NCBI RefSeq assembly: GCF_041435335.1
Contig: NZ_CP108430.1
Span: 744,001-808,000, forward strand
Reading direction: 5' to 3'
DNA from: Streptomyces sp. NBC_01283
GTDB lineage: Bacteria; Actinomycetota; Actinomycetes; Streptomycetales; Streptomycetaceae
Length of the DNA stretch: 64,000 nucleotides
Below the pieces are notes generated by a model. The model made no database searches, was not told the origin of the DNA, and saw nothing but the letters and a program-made list of their open reading frames with translations. Made by a program: the position numbers and the translations under genes. Positions 8,872 through 17,999 of this stretch are shown piece after piece (position 1 is the stretch's first letter; each line of letters starts with the position of its first letter).

Positions 8872-9777
8872 CTATTCGATCACCAGTACGATCTTTCCGC
8901 GCACCCGGCCGTCCTCGCCAACGCGATGCGCCTCCGCGATGGCGGCGAGCGGGAAGGTCTTCGCGACCGGGAGCGAGAAGCGGCCGGACTCGATCAGCCC
9001 GCCGATCTCTGCGAGCGCGTGGACCGCACGGCCGGAGTCCCCGCGGCTGAACGTCACCCCGTACTCGCGCGCACCGGCGAAGTCGGCGAGCGTCACGACG
9101 CGCTCCGGTGCCCCCGCGAGGTCGATGAGCTCGGGCAGGATGCCGCTCCCCGCGACGTCCAGGGCGAGGTCGACGCCGTCGGGCGTCAGCGCGCGAACCC
9201 GCTCGACGAGGCCCTCTCCGTAGGCCACGGGCTCGGCCTTCAGGGAGCGCAGGTACGCGTGGTTCGCCGGACTTGCCGTGCCGATCACGCGGACGCCGCG
9301 CGCCACGGCGAGCTGGACCGCGGCGCTGCCGACGCTCCCCGAGGCGCCGCTGACGAGCAGCGTGCTGCCGCTCCCGGCGCCGAGTCGGTCGAGCGCGCGC
9401 GTGGCCGTCTCCACGGCGGCCGGCAGCGCGGCAGCGCCGGGAAAGTCGAGCGACGGCGGGATCGGTGCGTAGAAGGGCAGCACCGCCAGCTCGGCCTGGG
9501 TGGCTCCGTCGGCGGAAAGGCCGAACACGCGATCGCCGACGGCCACGTCCGTGACGCCTGCGCCGAGCTCGTCGACGACGCCCGCCGCCTCATGGCCCAT
9601 GGTCTGCGGGAGCTCCTGATCCATCAGACCCTGGCGCTTCTTCCAGTCACTCGGGTTGATGCCGGCCGCGCGCACCGCGATCCGGACTTCGCCGGGGCCC
9701 GGGCGCGGGGCGGGCAGATCCACGATCTCGAGGACCTCCGGACCCCCGAACCGGCTGAAGCGGGCTGCCTTCATCAT
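8872..9777 (-). CDS. NADP-dependent zinc-free alcohol dehydrogenase / quinone oxidoreductase
   Basis: This 301-residue protein belongs to the medium-chain dehydrogenase/reductase superfamily. It has the GroES-like N-terminal fold (MMKAARFSRFGGPEVLEIVD, AAGINPSDWKKRQG), the hinge MGHEAAGVVDELGAGV and a Rossmann domain with LVSGASGSVGSAAVQLAVARG. The structural zinc cysteines are absent, as in quinone oxidoreductases. Two adjacent ATGs at 9777 and 9774 sit downstream of GGAG; a much longer frame extends upstream to 10011 but has no support. Substrates of this subgroup are usually quinones or enones, and the natural one is unknown. A second member of the superfamily lies at 42.8 kb in this window. 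Confidence 0.85.
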   Translation of the reverse strand: MMKAARFSRFGGPEVLEIVDLPAPRPGPGEVRIAVRAAGINPSDWKKRQGLMDQELPQTMGHEAAGVVDELGAGVTDVAVGDRVFGLSADGATQAELAVLPFYAPIPPSLDFPGAAALPAAVETATRALDRLGAGSGSTLLVSGASGSVGSAAVQLAVARGVRVIGTASPANHAYLRSLKAEPVAYGEGLVERVRALTPDGVDLALDVAGSGILPELIDLAGAPERVVTLADFAGAREYGVTFSRGDSGRAVHALAEIGGLIESGRFSLPVAKTFPLAAIAEAHRVGEDGRVRGKIVLVIE

Positions 9778-9859
9778 GCGCTCCGATCTCGCCCCCGAGG
9801 TCGCTCCGATCCTGCCCCGAAGTGTCGCACCCGCGGCCTGCCCGGCAGCCTCCGGCGGG

Positions 9860-10534
9860 TCAGCCCCGGCTCTCCAGACCGGCGAACGCGCTGCTCCCGA
9901 GCGAGGACAGGAGGTGGGCGGTGTCGTCGTACACCTCTGCCGCTCCGGCCCCGGAGAGTTCGGCGCGGGGGATGCCGCCGCTGAGCACGGCCAGGGGCGT
10001 GACGCCCGCACGCCGCGCCGCCTTCATGTCCCAGACCGAGTCGCCGACGAACACACTGTCCTGCGCCTTCGCACCGGCCAGGTCCAGCGCGTGGGCCACG
10101 GGCTCCGCGGCCGGTTTGCCCTCGTCGACGTCGTCGGCGCTGGCCGTCGCGGTGATGACGTCGTCCGCGTCGACGGCGGCGCGCAGCGCGTCGAGTTCGG
10201 CGCCGCCGGCGGAGGTGGCGAGCACGATGGTCCACCCCTCCCGCGCGAGGGAACGCAGCAGTTGTCCCGCGTCCTCGAAAGCTTCGAGGCGGTCGAAGTG
10301 GGTGCCGTAGAGCGTCTTGTGCGCCGCGCTGATGGCGTCGTCCTGGTCCGGATCGCGGTCGTCGCCGAGGACGTGTTCGATCAGGTCGGTGCCGCCCAGG
10401 CCGATTGCGTGGTGCACGGCGCGCATCGGCACCCGGTGACCGGCCTGCCGGAAGGCCTCCCACCAGGCCGTGACATGCAGGTAGTTGGTGTCGACGAGCG
10501 TTCCGTCGACGTCGAACAGGGCGGCACGCGTCAC
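9860..10534 (-). CDS. HAD-superfamily phosphatase
   Basis: GTG 10534 follows GGAG and begins VTRAALFDVDGTLVDTNYLH, the HAD motif I with its nucleophilic Asp and DxDGT signature. Motif II is LATSAGG, motif III includes the Lys of DEGKPAAEP, and motif IV is VFVGDSVWDMKAARRAG. The layout with an alpha-helical cap between motifs I and II marks subfamily IA (phosphoglycolate phosphatase or beta-phosphoglucomutase type). The 224-residue length is usual for the group. The substrate is a small phosphorylated metabolite that cannot be named from sequence. The neighbouring dehydrogenase starts at 9777, leaving an 82-base gap. Confidence 0.85.
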   Translation of the reverse strand: MTRAALFDVDGTLVDTNYLHVTAWWEAFRQAGHRVPMRAVHHAIGLGGTDLIEHVLGDDRDPDQDDAISAAHKTLYGTHFDRLEAFEDAGQLLRSLAREGWTIVLATSAGGAELDALRAAVDADDVITATASADDVDEGKPAAEPVAHALDLAGAKAQDSVFVGDSVWDMKAARRAGVTPLAVLSGGIPRAELSGAGAAEVYDDTAHLLSSLGSSAFAGLESRG

Positions 10535-10733
10535 GAGGGCTCCATTCACGATCTTTCGTGGGCTTTCACCGTAATAGTCGTATTTACAATCCGCATGGCT
10601 GAACCTCACCGGCGGCGCGCCCCGGCGCACTCTGGCCCAAATGTGGCGGTCAGCCATTCCGCTTCCCGGGTACTCGGCTCCTCGTTCCCGCTCAACCTGC
10701 CCCTATGCCCGCCCCGGCGCCGAGGAGACCCGG

Positions 10734-11234
10734 ATGACGTTCCATCCTCGTGAGCAGCAACGCACGCAGCATCATGCGCGGCAACGCGAGCACCATGGAC
10801 CGGTGACGCCGGTGAAGCGGCGCTCCCTCCTCTCCGGGGCACTGGTCGGCGTCGGTATCGCGGCGTTCGTCGACGAGATGGTGTTCCACCAACTGCTGCA
10901 CTGGCACCACTTCTACGACAAGGCGTCCAGCGAGGCCGGCCTCGTCTCCGACGGGATCTTCCATGCCTTCGGCTGGCTGGCGATGGTCGCGGGCCTCTTC
11001 CTGTACGCGGATCTGTGGCGCCGCGGCGCCCGGCACCTCACCGCCTGGTGGTCCGGCCTGTGTCTGGGGCTCGGCGGCTTCCAGCTCTACGACGGCACGT
11101 TCCAGCACAAGGCGCTGGAGCTGCACCAGATCCGCTACGGCGTGGAGCTGGCACCGTACGACTGGACGTGGAACGTGATCGCCGTGCTGTTCCTGGCGAC
11201 CGGCGTGCTGCTCCTGCTCCGGGCCCGCCGGTGA
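10734..11234 (+). CDS. DUF2243 membrane protein
   Basis: ATG 10734 follows GAGGAG. The 166-residue product has a charged His-rich N-terminus and then four likely membrane helices (LLSGALVGVGIAAFVDEMVF, GWLAMVAGLFLYADLW, WWSGLCLGLGGFQLYDGTF and WNVIAVLFLATGVLLLLRAR). Conserved histidines such as FHQLLHWHHFYD fit the DUF2243 family. Its genes often accompany CtaG-like cytochrome oxidase assembly proteins, as here, where the stop overlaps the next start (GTGA). A role in copper or haem handling at the membrane is an inference from this pairing. GGGTAC at 10668-10673 could be a SigB-type -10, but its -35 partner is poor. Confidence 0.85.
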   Translation: MTFHPREQQRTQHHARQREHHGPVTPVKRRSLLSGALVGVGIAAFVDEMVFHQLLHWHHFYDKASSEAGLVSDGIFHAFGWLAMVAGLFLYADLWRRGARHLTAWWSGLCLGLGGFQLYDGTFQHKALELHQIRYGVELAPYDWTWNVIAVLFLATGVLLLLRARR

Positions 11235-12118
11235 CGGTTGTCGTGCCGGCCGTGGCCGTGAGCTGTCTCGGCTATGTGGCGGCGGCCCGGCAGCTGCGTC
11301 GGCGCGGCGACCGCTGGCCCCACCGGCGTGACGCGGCGGTCTGTGCGGGCGGCGCGGCACTGATCACCTCGCTCGCCGCCCCGTGGGACAGGTGGCCGCC
11401 GTTCACCGGGCACATGACCACCCATCTGGGCATCGGGATGATCGCGCCCCTGCTGTTCGTGCTCGGCCGTCCCGTGACGCTGGCGCTGCGCGCCCTGCCG
11501 GTGGGGCCGCGGCGGCGGCTTCTCTCCTGCGTACGTTCCCGCCCCGCAGCCCTGCTCGTGTGGCCGCCGGTGGCCGCGCTCGTGCACATCGCCGGACTCT
11601 GGGCGGTGTACCGCACGCCGCTCATGGCCGCCGCGCACCACCGTCCGTGGCTGCACACGCTGGTCAGCGTGCATCTCGTGGCGTCCGGCCTGCTGTTCAC
11701 CTTCGCCGTCCTGGCCCTGGACCCGCTGCGTCACCGCGCCGGTTTCACGCTGCGCGGCGGAGCCATGCTGGCCGCGTCGGCCGCGCACGGAATCCTCGCC
11801 AAGTCGCTCTACGCCACGGGCCCGCCCGGCACCTCCTTCGCCGCGGCCGATCTGCGTGTGGCGTCGTACGTCATGTACTACGGCGGGGACGTGGTCGGCA
11901 TCGCGCTGGCCGTACTGCTGGGCCACCAGTGGTACGCGGCCGAGGGCCGGGCCCTGGTCCGGGCCCGGCGTGCGCCCCGGGCGCACACCCGCCCCGTACG
12001 GCTGCCGCGTAGCGCCACTCTCGCGGGGTACCCGGCGAACTTCGTCCCCGGAATCCGGAGGTCCCATGTTGTGCGAGACAGTCACCGTGCCCAACGGCGA
12101 GGGGGCACTCATCGGTGA
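11231..12118 (+). CDS. CtaG-like cytochrome c oxidase assembly protein
   Basis: GTG 11231 overlaps the stop of the DUF2243 gene by four bases, indicating translational coupling. The 295-residue product has about six membrane helices. Histidine-containing segments such as HMTTHLGIGMIAPLLFVLG, HIAGLWAVYRTPLMAAAHH and HTLVSVHLVASGLLF are typical of the caa3_CtaG family (PF09678). These proteins are thought to help deliver copper to cytochrome oxidase. The C-terminal 40 residues are basic and unlike the family. They overlap the start of the following gene by 53 bases, so the natural protein may once have ended earlier. Confidence 0.8.
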   Translation: MTVVVPAVAVSCLGYVAAARQLRRRGDRWPHRRDAAVCAGGAALITSLAAPWDRWPPFTGHMTTHLGIGMIAPLLFVLGRPVTLALRALPVGPRRRLLSCVRSRPAALLVWPPVAALVHIAGLWAVYRTPLMAAAHHRPWLHTLVSVHLVASGLLFTFAVLALDPLRHRAGFTLRGGAMLAASAAHGILAKSLYATGPPGTSFAAADLRVASYVMYYGGDVVGIALAVLLGHQWYAAEGRALVRARRAPRAHTRPVRLPRSATLAGYPANFVPGIRRSHVVRDSHRAQRRGGTHR

Positions 12119-12716
12119 ACTGACCGTGCCGGACACGGTGTTCGGCGTCACGGTGCTCGCCCACGGCAGCGGCAGTTCCCTGTACGGCCCCCGCAGCCGG
12201 GCCCTGGCCGGCACGCTCCACAACGCCGCAGTCGGGACGCTGCTCATCGACCTGCTCACGCCCGACGAAGCGGCCAGGGGCAGGCCGACCGGCCGGCGGC
12301 ACAGCGAGGTCGATCTGCTGACCCACCGGCTGATCGCCTCCGTCGACTGGCTCTCCGCCCGCGTCTCCGATCTGCCGGTCGGCCTGTTCTGCGCGAGCAC
12401 GGGAGCAGCGGCCGCGCTCGGCGCCGCTGCCGCCAGGCCCGGCCTCGTGGACACGGTGGTCTGCCCCGACGGCCGCCCCGACCTGGCCGGGGAGGAGGTT
12501 CTCGGCCATCTGCACGCCCCGGTCCTGCTCCTCGTCGGAGGGCGCGACACCGAAATACTGCGACTCAACCGGGAAGCGGCCAACCGGATGCGTGTCCTGA
12601 GCCGGCTGCGCGTGATCCCCGACGCCACGCATCTCTTCGAGGAGCCCGGAGCGTTGGACGAGGTCGCCGCCGTCGCGGCCCGGTGGTTCGCCGGCATGGG
12701 CCAGGCAGAGATCTGA
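12066..12716 (+). CDS. Dienelactone-hydrolase-type alpha/beta hydrolase
   Basis: ATG 12066 follows CGGAGG. The 216-residue alpha/beta-hydrolase has the oxyanion region VLAHGSGSSLYGPRSRALAG, a nucleophile elbow LFCASTGAAAALG (Ser in the G-x-S-x-G-like turn C-A-S-T-G), the acid region LLLVGGRDTEILRLN and a late His in VIPDATHLFEEPGAL. Streptomyces members of this group often lie in stress-related clusters beside phosphoribosyltransferase-like genes. The substrate is unknown. It overlaps the CtaG-like gene and is probably the third gene of that operon. Confidence 0.75.
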   Translation: MLCETVTVPNGEGALIGELTVPDTVFGVTVLAHGSGSSLYGPRSRALAGTLHNAAVGTLLIDLLTPDEAARGRPTGRRHSEVDLLTHRLIASVDWLSARVSDLPVGLFCASTGAAAALGAAAARPGLVDTVVCPDGRPDLAGEEVLGHLHAPVLLLVGGRDTEILRLNREAANRMRVLSRLRVIPDATHLFEEPGALDEVAAVAARWFAGMGQAEI

Positions 12717-12786
12717 GGACCAGGCACAGATCAGCGGCACACCCCGATGCGTGACCGGCATCACAGTGCGCCACGCCACATCCTCA

Positions 12787-12801
12787 GGTCATCATATGAC
12801 C
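12787..12801. promoter_or_regulatory. Candidate GntR/FadR-type operator upstream of the sugar-acid operon
   Basis: GGTCAT-CAT-ATGACC is a perfect 6-bp inverted repeat with a 3-base centre, 69 bases before the ltnD start. FadR-type GntR regulators bind short dyads of the GGT...ACC kind, and the operon ends with such a regulator gene. No second copy was seen upstream of that regulator, which fits control of the whole unit from a single site. Confidence 0.5.
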
Positions 12802-12869
12802 CGACCGCCGCACGGATTCCGAGCCGTGCCGCGCTCCTGACGGCATGGCACAGCGAGACGAGGACGGGC

Positions 12870-13793
12870 ATGAACGACCAGGACAGTCCGGCACGGCCAC
12901 GCGTAGGCGTGGTGGGGCTCGGGGCCATGGGACTCGGCATGGCGCACAGCCTGCGGAACGCGGGCTTCGACGTAGGGGTCCATGATCTGCGCCCCGACGT
13001 GGCCACCGCCTTCGCCGCGGACGGCGGCACCGCCTTCGCCACCGCCGGTGAACTCGCGGGCTCCGTCGACGTCCTGGTCGGCGTCGTGGTCAACGCGGCA
13101 CAGGTCGAGTCGGTGCTGTTCGGTGAGGGCGGCGCGGCCGAGCGGCTGCACCCGGGTTCCGTCTACGTCATGTGCTCCACGGCCGACCCCGCCTGGTCCG
13201 CCGAGCTGGAGCGGCGGCTGGCCGAGCGCGGCGTGCTCTACCTGGACGCTCCCATCTCCGGTGGTGCCGCACGGGCGGCGAAGGGCGAGCTCACCATGAT
13301 GACCTCGGGCGCCCCGACCGCGTACGCGATCGCCGATCCGGTGCTGGATGCCATGAGCAGCACGGTGTACCGGCTGGGCGACGAGGCCGGGATCGGCTCC
13401 AAGGTCAAGGTCGTCAACCAACTGCTCGCGGGAGTGCACATCGCCGCGGCCGCCGAGGCGATGGCGCTGGGCATCAAGGCGGGCGTACCCGCCGATGCGC
13501 TCTATGAAGTGATCACGCACAGCGCGGGCAACTCGTGGATGTTCGAGAACCGCATGGCGCACGTGCTCGCCGGGGACTACACGCCGCTGTCCGCGGTCGA
13601 CATCTTCGTCAAGGACCTGGGGCTCGTGCTCGACGCGGCCCGGCCGGAGAAGTTCCCCCTCCCCCTGGCGGCCACCGCCCATCAGATGTTCCTGCAGGCG
13701 TCGGCCTCCGGTCTGGGCGGCGAGGACGACAGCGCGGTGATCAAGATCTTCCCGGGGATCGAGCTGCCCGCACCCGCACGGGAAGAGGTCTGA
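12870..13793 (+). CDS. ltnD: L-threonate 2-dehydrogenase (beta-hydroxyacid dehydrogenase family)
   Basis: It oxidises L-threonate at C2 to 2-oxo-tetronate using NAD. The 307-residue product has the N-terminal Rossmann motif VGVVGLGAMGLGMAHSL, the substrate motif DAPISGGAARAAKGELTMM, and the helix with the catalytic Lys180 and Asn183 in GIGSKVKVVNQLLAG. The combination with an otnK gene 2 bases downstream is what distinguishes LtnD from other beta-hydroxyacid dehydrogenases. ATG 12870 has a GAGGACGGG upstream. It is the first gene of a seven-gene unit running to 19803 and follows a candidate operator. Confidence 0.85.
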   Translation: MNDQDSPARPRVGVVGLGAMGLGMAHSLRNAGFDVGVHDLRPDVATAFAADGGTAFATAGELAGSVDVLVGVVVNAAQVESVLFGEGGAAERLHPGSVYVMCSTADPAWSAELERRLAERGVLYLDAPISGGAARAAKGELTMMTSGAPTAYAIADPVLDAMSSTVYRLGDEAGIGSKVKVVNQLLAGVHIAAAAEAMALGIKAGVPADALYEVITHSAGNSWMFENRMAHVLAGDYTPLSAVDIFVKDLGLVLDAARPEKFPLPLAATAHQMFLQASASGLGGEDDSAVIKIFPGIELPAPAREEV

Positions 13794-13794
13794 G

Positions 13795-15075
13795 ATGGCC
13801 ATCCGGCTCGGCTGCATCGCCGACGACTTCACCGGCGCCACGGACCTGGCCAACAACCTGGTGCGCGCGGGCATGCGCGTCGTCCAGCTGATCGACGTAC
13901 CGCCCGCCGGCACCGAGGGGCCGGTCGACGCCGACGCCGTCGTCATCGCGCTCAAGTCGCGCACCACCCCGGCGCCCGAGGCGGTCGCGGCCTCGCTGCG
14001 GGCGCTGGAGTGGCTGCGCTCGGCGGGCGCCGAGCAGATCTACTTCAAGTACTGCTCGACGTTCGACTCGACGCAGGCCGGCAACATCGGTCCCGTCACC
14101 GAGGCCCTGATGGACGCGCTCGGCACCGATTTCACGGTCGCCACCCCGGCGTTCCCCGACAACGGGCGCACCGTCTTCAAGGGACATCTCTTCGTCGGCG
14201 ACGTACTGCTCGGCGACAGCGGCATGCGGCACCACCCGCTGACGCCGATGACGGATTCCAACCTGGTGTCCGTGCTCGGTGCGCAGACCGCGCGTCCGGT
14301 CGGCCTCATCGACCACACCGTGGTCGCCGCCGGTGCCGGGGCGATCCGGGAGCGCGTCGACACGCTGCGCAAGGAGGGGGTCGGCGCCGCGATCGTGGAC
14401 GCCGTCTCGAACGACGACCTCCTGCGGCTCGGTGCGGCGGTCAAGGAGCTGCCGCTGGTGACCGCCGGATCCGGCCTGGCGATCGGCCTGCCCGCGAACT
14501 GGGGGTTCGAGCCGTCCCCCGCCGCCGCCCGACTGCCCTCCCCCCGCGGCCATCAGGCCATCGTCTCCGGGTCGGTGTCCACCGCCACAAACGGTCAGGT
14601 CCGGGAGTTCCTGCACAGCGGCCGGCCCGCGTTCAGCGTGGATCCGCTGCGGATCGCGGCCGACGACGACGTGGCCGGGCAGGCCCTGGCCTTCGCCGCC
14701 GCACATCTGGCCCAGGGGCCTGTCCTCGTCTACTCCACCGAAGCGCCCGGCGCGGTCAAGGACGTGCAGGGCCGCCTCGGTGTCGCCGAGGCCGGTGCGC
14801 TCGTCGAGCGGACCCTGGCCCGTGTCGCCCAGGGGCTCGTGGAGCTGGGTGTGCGTCAGTTGGTCGTCGCCGGTGGCGAGACCTCGGGCGCGGTCGTCCA
14901 GGCGCTGGGCCTGACGGGCCTGCGCATCGGGCCGCAGATCGACCCCGGTGTGCCCTGGTGCGCGGCGGCCCTGCCCGGCGGGGACCTGCTCCACATCACG
15001 CTGAAGTCCGGCAACTTCGGCGGCCCCGACTTCTTCACCGCGTCCTTCGCCCACCTCGACCGGGAGACGGCATGA
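13795..15075 (+). CDS. otnK: 3-oxo-tetronate kinase (DUF1537 / four-carbon acid sugar kinase)
   Basis: It phosphorylates 3-oxo-tetronate at O4 with ATP. The 426-residue product shows the DUF1537 hallmarks: GCIADDFTGATDLANNLV at the N-terminus, IYFKYCSTFDSTQAGNIGPV and TPAFPDNGRTVFKGHLFVGD in the substrate domain. The C-terminal ATP-binding domain contains LVVAGGETSGAVVQALG and ends ITLKSGNFGGPDFF. Family members are about 420 residues, so it is full length. It starts one base after the ltnD stop and overlaps otnC by four bases (ATGA), which is tight translational coupling. Confidence 0.92.
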   Translation: MAIRLGCIADDFTGATDLANNLVRAGMRVVQLIDVPPAGTEGPVDADAVVIALKSRTTPAPEAVAASLRALEWLRSAGAEQIYFKYCSTFDSTQAGNIGPVTEALMDALGTDFTVATPAFPDNGRTVFKGHLFVGDVLLGDSGMRHHPLTPMTDSNLVSVLGAQTARPVGLIDHTVVAAGAGAIRERVDTLRKEGVGAAIVDAVSNDDLLRLGAAVKELPLVTAGSGLAIGLPANWGFEPSPAAARLPSPRGHQAIVSGSVSTATNGQVREFLHSGRPAFSVDPLRIAADDDVAGQALAFAAAHLAQGPVLVYSTEAPGAVKDVQGRLGVAEAGALVERTLARVAQGLVELGVRQLVVAGGETSGAVVQALGLTGLRIGPQIDPGVPWCAAALPGGDLLHITLKSGNFGGPDFFTASFAHLDRETA

Positions 15076-15764
15076 CCCGGCTCCCGAGCCCTGCCCCGGA
15101 CACCCAAGACAGTGTGGACACGGCGCGCGCCGAGATCGTCCGGGTGGGCACCAGCCTGTTCGCCCGGGGCTACGTCCACGCCAGCGCCGGCAACATCAGC
15201 GCGCGGGTCGGCGACTCCCACCTGATCACACCCACCGACGCCGCCCTGGGCTTCCTGGAGCCCGAGCGCCTCGCCCTGGTCGATCCCGACGGTGAGCAGA
15301 TCGCGGGCGACCGCGCCAGCAAGACCCTCACCCTGCACCGCCGCATCTGTGCCGCCGACCCCACGGCACGGTTCATCGTCCACACCCACTCCACGCATCT
15401 CGTCGCGCTCACCCTGGCCGGCGTGTGGAGCCAGGACGACGTGCTTCCGCCCCTCACGCCGTACTACGTCATGAAGGTCGGGCACGTCCCGCTCATCCCC
15501 TACCACCGGCCCGGCGATCCGCGCGTGGCCGACCTGGTGACCGGCCATATCGCTGATCGTGCGGCGGCACGCACGCCGATCAGGGCCGTGCTGCTCGACC
15601 GTCTTGGCCCGGTGGTCTGGGGCCCCGACGCCGCGTCCGCTCTCGCCGTCCTCGAAGAACTCGAGGAGACGGCGCGCCTCTGGCTCCTGACCGACCGTCG
15701 CCCCGAGCCGCTCCCCTCCCCCGCTCTCGACGAACTGAGGTCCGTGCTCGGCGCCTCTTGGTGA
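15072..15764 (+). CDS. otnC: 3-oxo-tetronate 4-phosphate decarboxylase (class II aldolase family)
   Basis: It decarboxylates 3-oxo-tetronate 4-phosphate to dihydroxyacetone phosphate. The 230-residue product has the class II aldolase/adducin fold: YVHASAGNISARVGDSHLIT near the N-terminus, the metal-binding HTHSTHLVALTLAGVW, and VPLIPYHRPGDPRVADLV. In this family two histidines of HTHxxH plus a later histidine bind the divalent metal. It is coupled to otnK by an ATGA overlap. The last 20 residues are variable. Confidence 0.9.
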   Translation: MTRLPSPAPDTQDSVDTARAEIVRVGTSLFARGYVHASAGNISARVGDSHLITPTDAALGFLEPERLALVDPDGEQIAGDRASKTLTLHRRICAADPTARFIVHTHSTHLVALTLAGVWSQDDVLPPLTPYYVMKVGHVPLIPYHRPGDPRVADLVTGHIADRAAARTPIRAVLLDRLGPVVWGPDAASALAVLEELEETARLWLLTDRRPEPLPSPALDELRSVLGASW

Positions 15765-15849
15765 CCGCGCACCGCACCGCGCGCAGCGCCGCACACCGCA
15801 CCGCGCGCCCTCCGTCGGAGAATCCCCTGAGCCGCAGTAAGGATTCCGC

Positions 15850-17154
15850 ATGCCCACGCCCACCGCGACGGCCGAGACCCCCGATCTCGCCCGTGAGAAC
15901 GCCGTGTTCCGCAAGGTCGTTCTCCGTATCGTCCCCTTCCTGATCCTCTGTTACGTCTTCTCCTACCTGGACCGCGTCAACGTCGGCTTCGCGAAGCTGC
16001 AGATGTCCGAGGACCTCGGGCTGAGCGAGGCGGCGTACGGCCTCGGCGCCGGTCTGTTCTTCATCGGCTACTTCATCTTCGAGGTGCCCTCGAACCTGAT
16101 GCTGCAGCGCGTGGGCGCGCGCACCTGGATCGCCCGGATCATGATCACGTGGGGGCTGGTCTCGGGCGCGTTCTCCTTCGTCACGAACGAGACGGCGTTC
16201 TACGTGCTCCGCTTCCTCCTGGGCGCGGCGGAGGCCGGCTTCTACCCGGGGGTGATCCTCTACTGCACCTACTGGTTCCCCTCCCACCGCCGGGCCCGCG
16301 TCATCGCGATGTTCATGTCGGCGATCCCCGTCGCGGGCATCTTCGGCAACCCGCTCTCCGGCTGGATCATGGACAGCTTCGACGGGGTCAGCGGATGGCA
16401 CGGCTGGCAGTGGATGTTCATGCTGGAAGCGATTCCGGCGCTCCTCATCGGTGTCGCGACGGTGTTCTACCTCGACAATGGGGTGCGCAGCGCCACGTGG
16501 CTCTCCGAGGAGGAGAAGGACATCGTCGAGGCGGCGATCGCCAAGGACACCGCGCACCAGAAGCACGGCCGCGTGTGGGACGGCTTCCGCGACCCCAAGG
16601 TGTGGCTGATGTGCCTGATCTACTTCTGCTTCGTGATGGGTCAGTACGCCCTGACCTTCTGGATGCCCACCTTCGTCAAGTCCACCGGCATCGACGACAA
16701 CTTGACGATCGGTGTGCTCAGCGCCGTGCCGTTCCTGGCCGCGCTGGTCGCGATGAACCTGTTCGGGCGCTCCGCGGACAAGCGCCGCGAGCGCCGCTGG
16801 CACCTGGTCGTCCCCAGCCTCATGGGCGCACTCGGCTTCTCCCTGGCCGCCGGCTGGAGCGGATCGACGGTGCTGTCCCTGATCGCCCTGTCCTTCGCGG
16901 CGGCCGGTGTGCTCACCTGTGCCCCGCTGTTCTGGTCGTTGCCCACCGCGTTCCTCGGCGGCACCGCGGCGGCGGCCGGGCTCGCCCTGATCAACTCGGT
17001 GGGCAACCTGGCCGGCTTCGTCAGCCCGTACATGATCGGCGGGCTCAAGGACGCCACCGGATCGACCTCCATACCGATGTACGTCCTCGCCCTGAGCCTG
17101 GTGATCGGCGCGGTCGCCGTGCTGACCACCAAGAAGGAAGTCGTCAACCGCTGA
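15850..17154 (+). CDS. MFS permease, anion:cation symporter family, probable sugar-acid importer
   Basis: A 434-residue transporter with about twelve membrane helices. The family signature appears after the first helix ([19 protein letters not shown]) and the loop 2-3 region reads [20 protein letters not shown]. The pair [17 protein letters not shown] and [19 protein letters not shown] is typical of the tartrate, galactonate and hydroxyphenylacetate permease branch (ACS family). Placed between otnC and otnI, it most likely imports threonate or erythronate by proton symport. The 85-base gap before it holds two near-identical CGCACCGCACCGCGCG-like repeats and no obvious promoter. Confidence 0.88.
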   Translation: MPTPTATAETPDLARENAVFRKVVLRIVPFLILCYVFSYLDRVNVGFAKLQMSEDLGLSEAAYGLGAGLFFIGYFIFEVPSNLMLQRVGARTWIARIMITWGLVSGAFSFVTNETAFYVLRFLLGAAEAGFYPGVILYCTYWFPSHRRARVIAMFMSAIPVAGIFGNPLSGWIMDSFDGVSGWHGWQWMFMLEAIPALLIGVATVFYLDNGVRSATWLSEEEKDIVEAAIAKDTAHQKHGRVWDGFRDPKVWLMCLIYFCFVMGQYALTFWMPTFVKSTGIDDNLTIGVLSAVPFLAALVAMNLFGRSADKRRERRWHLVVPSLMGALGFSLAAGWSGSTVLSLIALSFAAAGVLTCAPLFWSLPTAFLGGTAAAAGLALINSVGNLAGFVSPYMIGGLKDATGSTSIPMYVLALSLVIGAVAVLTTKKEVVNR

Positions 17155-17195
17155 CCGGGTCCGGTCACGGTCCCGGCCCCACCACAGGAGCAAGC

Positions 17196-17999
17196 ATGCC
17201 GAGGTTCGCCGCGAACCTGTCCATGATGTACACCGAGCACGACTTCCCCGACCGCTTCGCCGCGGCGTCAGCGGACGGCTTCGAGGCCGTGGAGTACCTC
17301 TTCCCCTACGCGTACGACGCCGCCGAGCTGCGCCGCCGGCTCGATGACCACGGCCTTCGCCAGGTGCTTTTCAACGCGCCGCCCGGCGCCTGGGAGTCCG
17401 GGGAGCGGGGCATCGCCTCGCTCCCCGGCCGCGAGGGCGAGCTCCGCTCCGGGATCGAGCGGGCGCTGGAGTACGCCGCGGTGCTCGGCTGCGGCCAGGT
17501 GCACGTGATGGCCGGTCTCCTGCCGCAGCGGAGCACGCCCGATCAGCGGGCCGCGCACCGCGCCACCTACCTCGCCAACCTCGCCTGGGCCGCCGAGCGG
17601 GCCGCCGCCGTGGGCGTCGACCTCCTGATCGAGCCGATCAACGGACGTGACATGCCGGGCTACTTCCTGCACCGGCAGGCCGAGGCGCACGCTGTAGTCC
17701 AGGAGGTGGGCGCCCCGAACCTCAAGGTCCAACTCGACCTGTACCACTGCCAGATCGTGGAGGGCGACCTCACCACGACACTGCGCCGCGACCTGCCCAC
17801 CGGCCGCGTCGCCCATCTGCAGATTGCCGGCGTGCCCGACCGCCACGAGCCCGACCGGGGCGAACTCGACGTCCGCCACCTGTTCGACGTCGTCGACGAG
17901 CTGGGCTTCGACGGGTGGATCGGCTGCGAGTACCACCCCCGGGCCGGTACGAGCGAGGGGCTCGGCTGGCTCAAGAACTACCGAGGAGAACACGCATGA
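17196..17999 (+). CDS. otnI: 2-oxo-tetronate isomerase (hydroxypyruvate isomerase family)
   Basis: It converts 2-oxo-tetronate to 3-oxo-tetronate. The 267-residue TIM-barrel protein begins [20 protein letters not shown] and carries the family features [38 protein letters not shown] (the metal-binding Glu), [17 protein letters not shown] and [17 protein letters not shown]. These also occur in hydroxypyruvate isomerase, but neighbours otnK, otnC and denD point to OtnI. ATG 17196 follows CAGGAG. The stop overlaps the denD start by four bases. Confidence 0.9.
   Translation: MPRFAANLSMMYTEHDFPDRFAAASADGFEAVEYLFPYAYDAAELRRRLDDHGLRQVLFNAPPGAWESGERGIASLPGREGELRSGIERALEYAAVLGCGQVHVMAGLLPQRSTPDQRAAHRATYLANLAWAAERAAAVGVDLLIEPINGRDMPGYFLHRQAEAHAVVQEVGAPNLKVQLDLYHCQIVEGDLTTTLRRDLPTGRVAHLQIAGVPDRHEPDRGELDVRHLFDVVDELGFDGWIGCEYHPRAGTSEGLGWLKNYRGEHA

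Noticed and set aside
9778..10011. N-terminal extension of the 8.9-kb oxidoreductase gene
   Set aside because: The frame is open, but the extra residues are Pro/Ala/Arg-rich, unlike the family, and they overlap the HAD gene. ATG 9777 has a good SD.
10668..10673. GGGTAC as a SigB-type -10 for the DUF2243 operon
   Set aside because: The matching upstream element at 14-16 bases is only GGTC rather than GTTT, so the promoter call is too weak to list as a feature.
13795..15054. Minus-strand frame opposite otnK
   Set aside because: It is open over most of otnK, but it has no domain and mirrors codon positions of the certain plus-strand gene.
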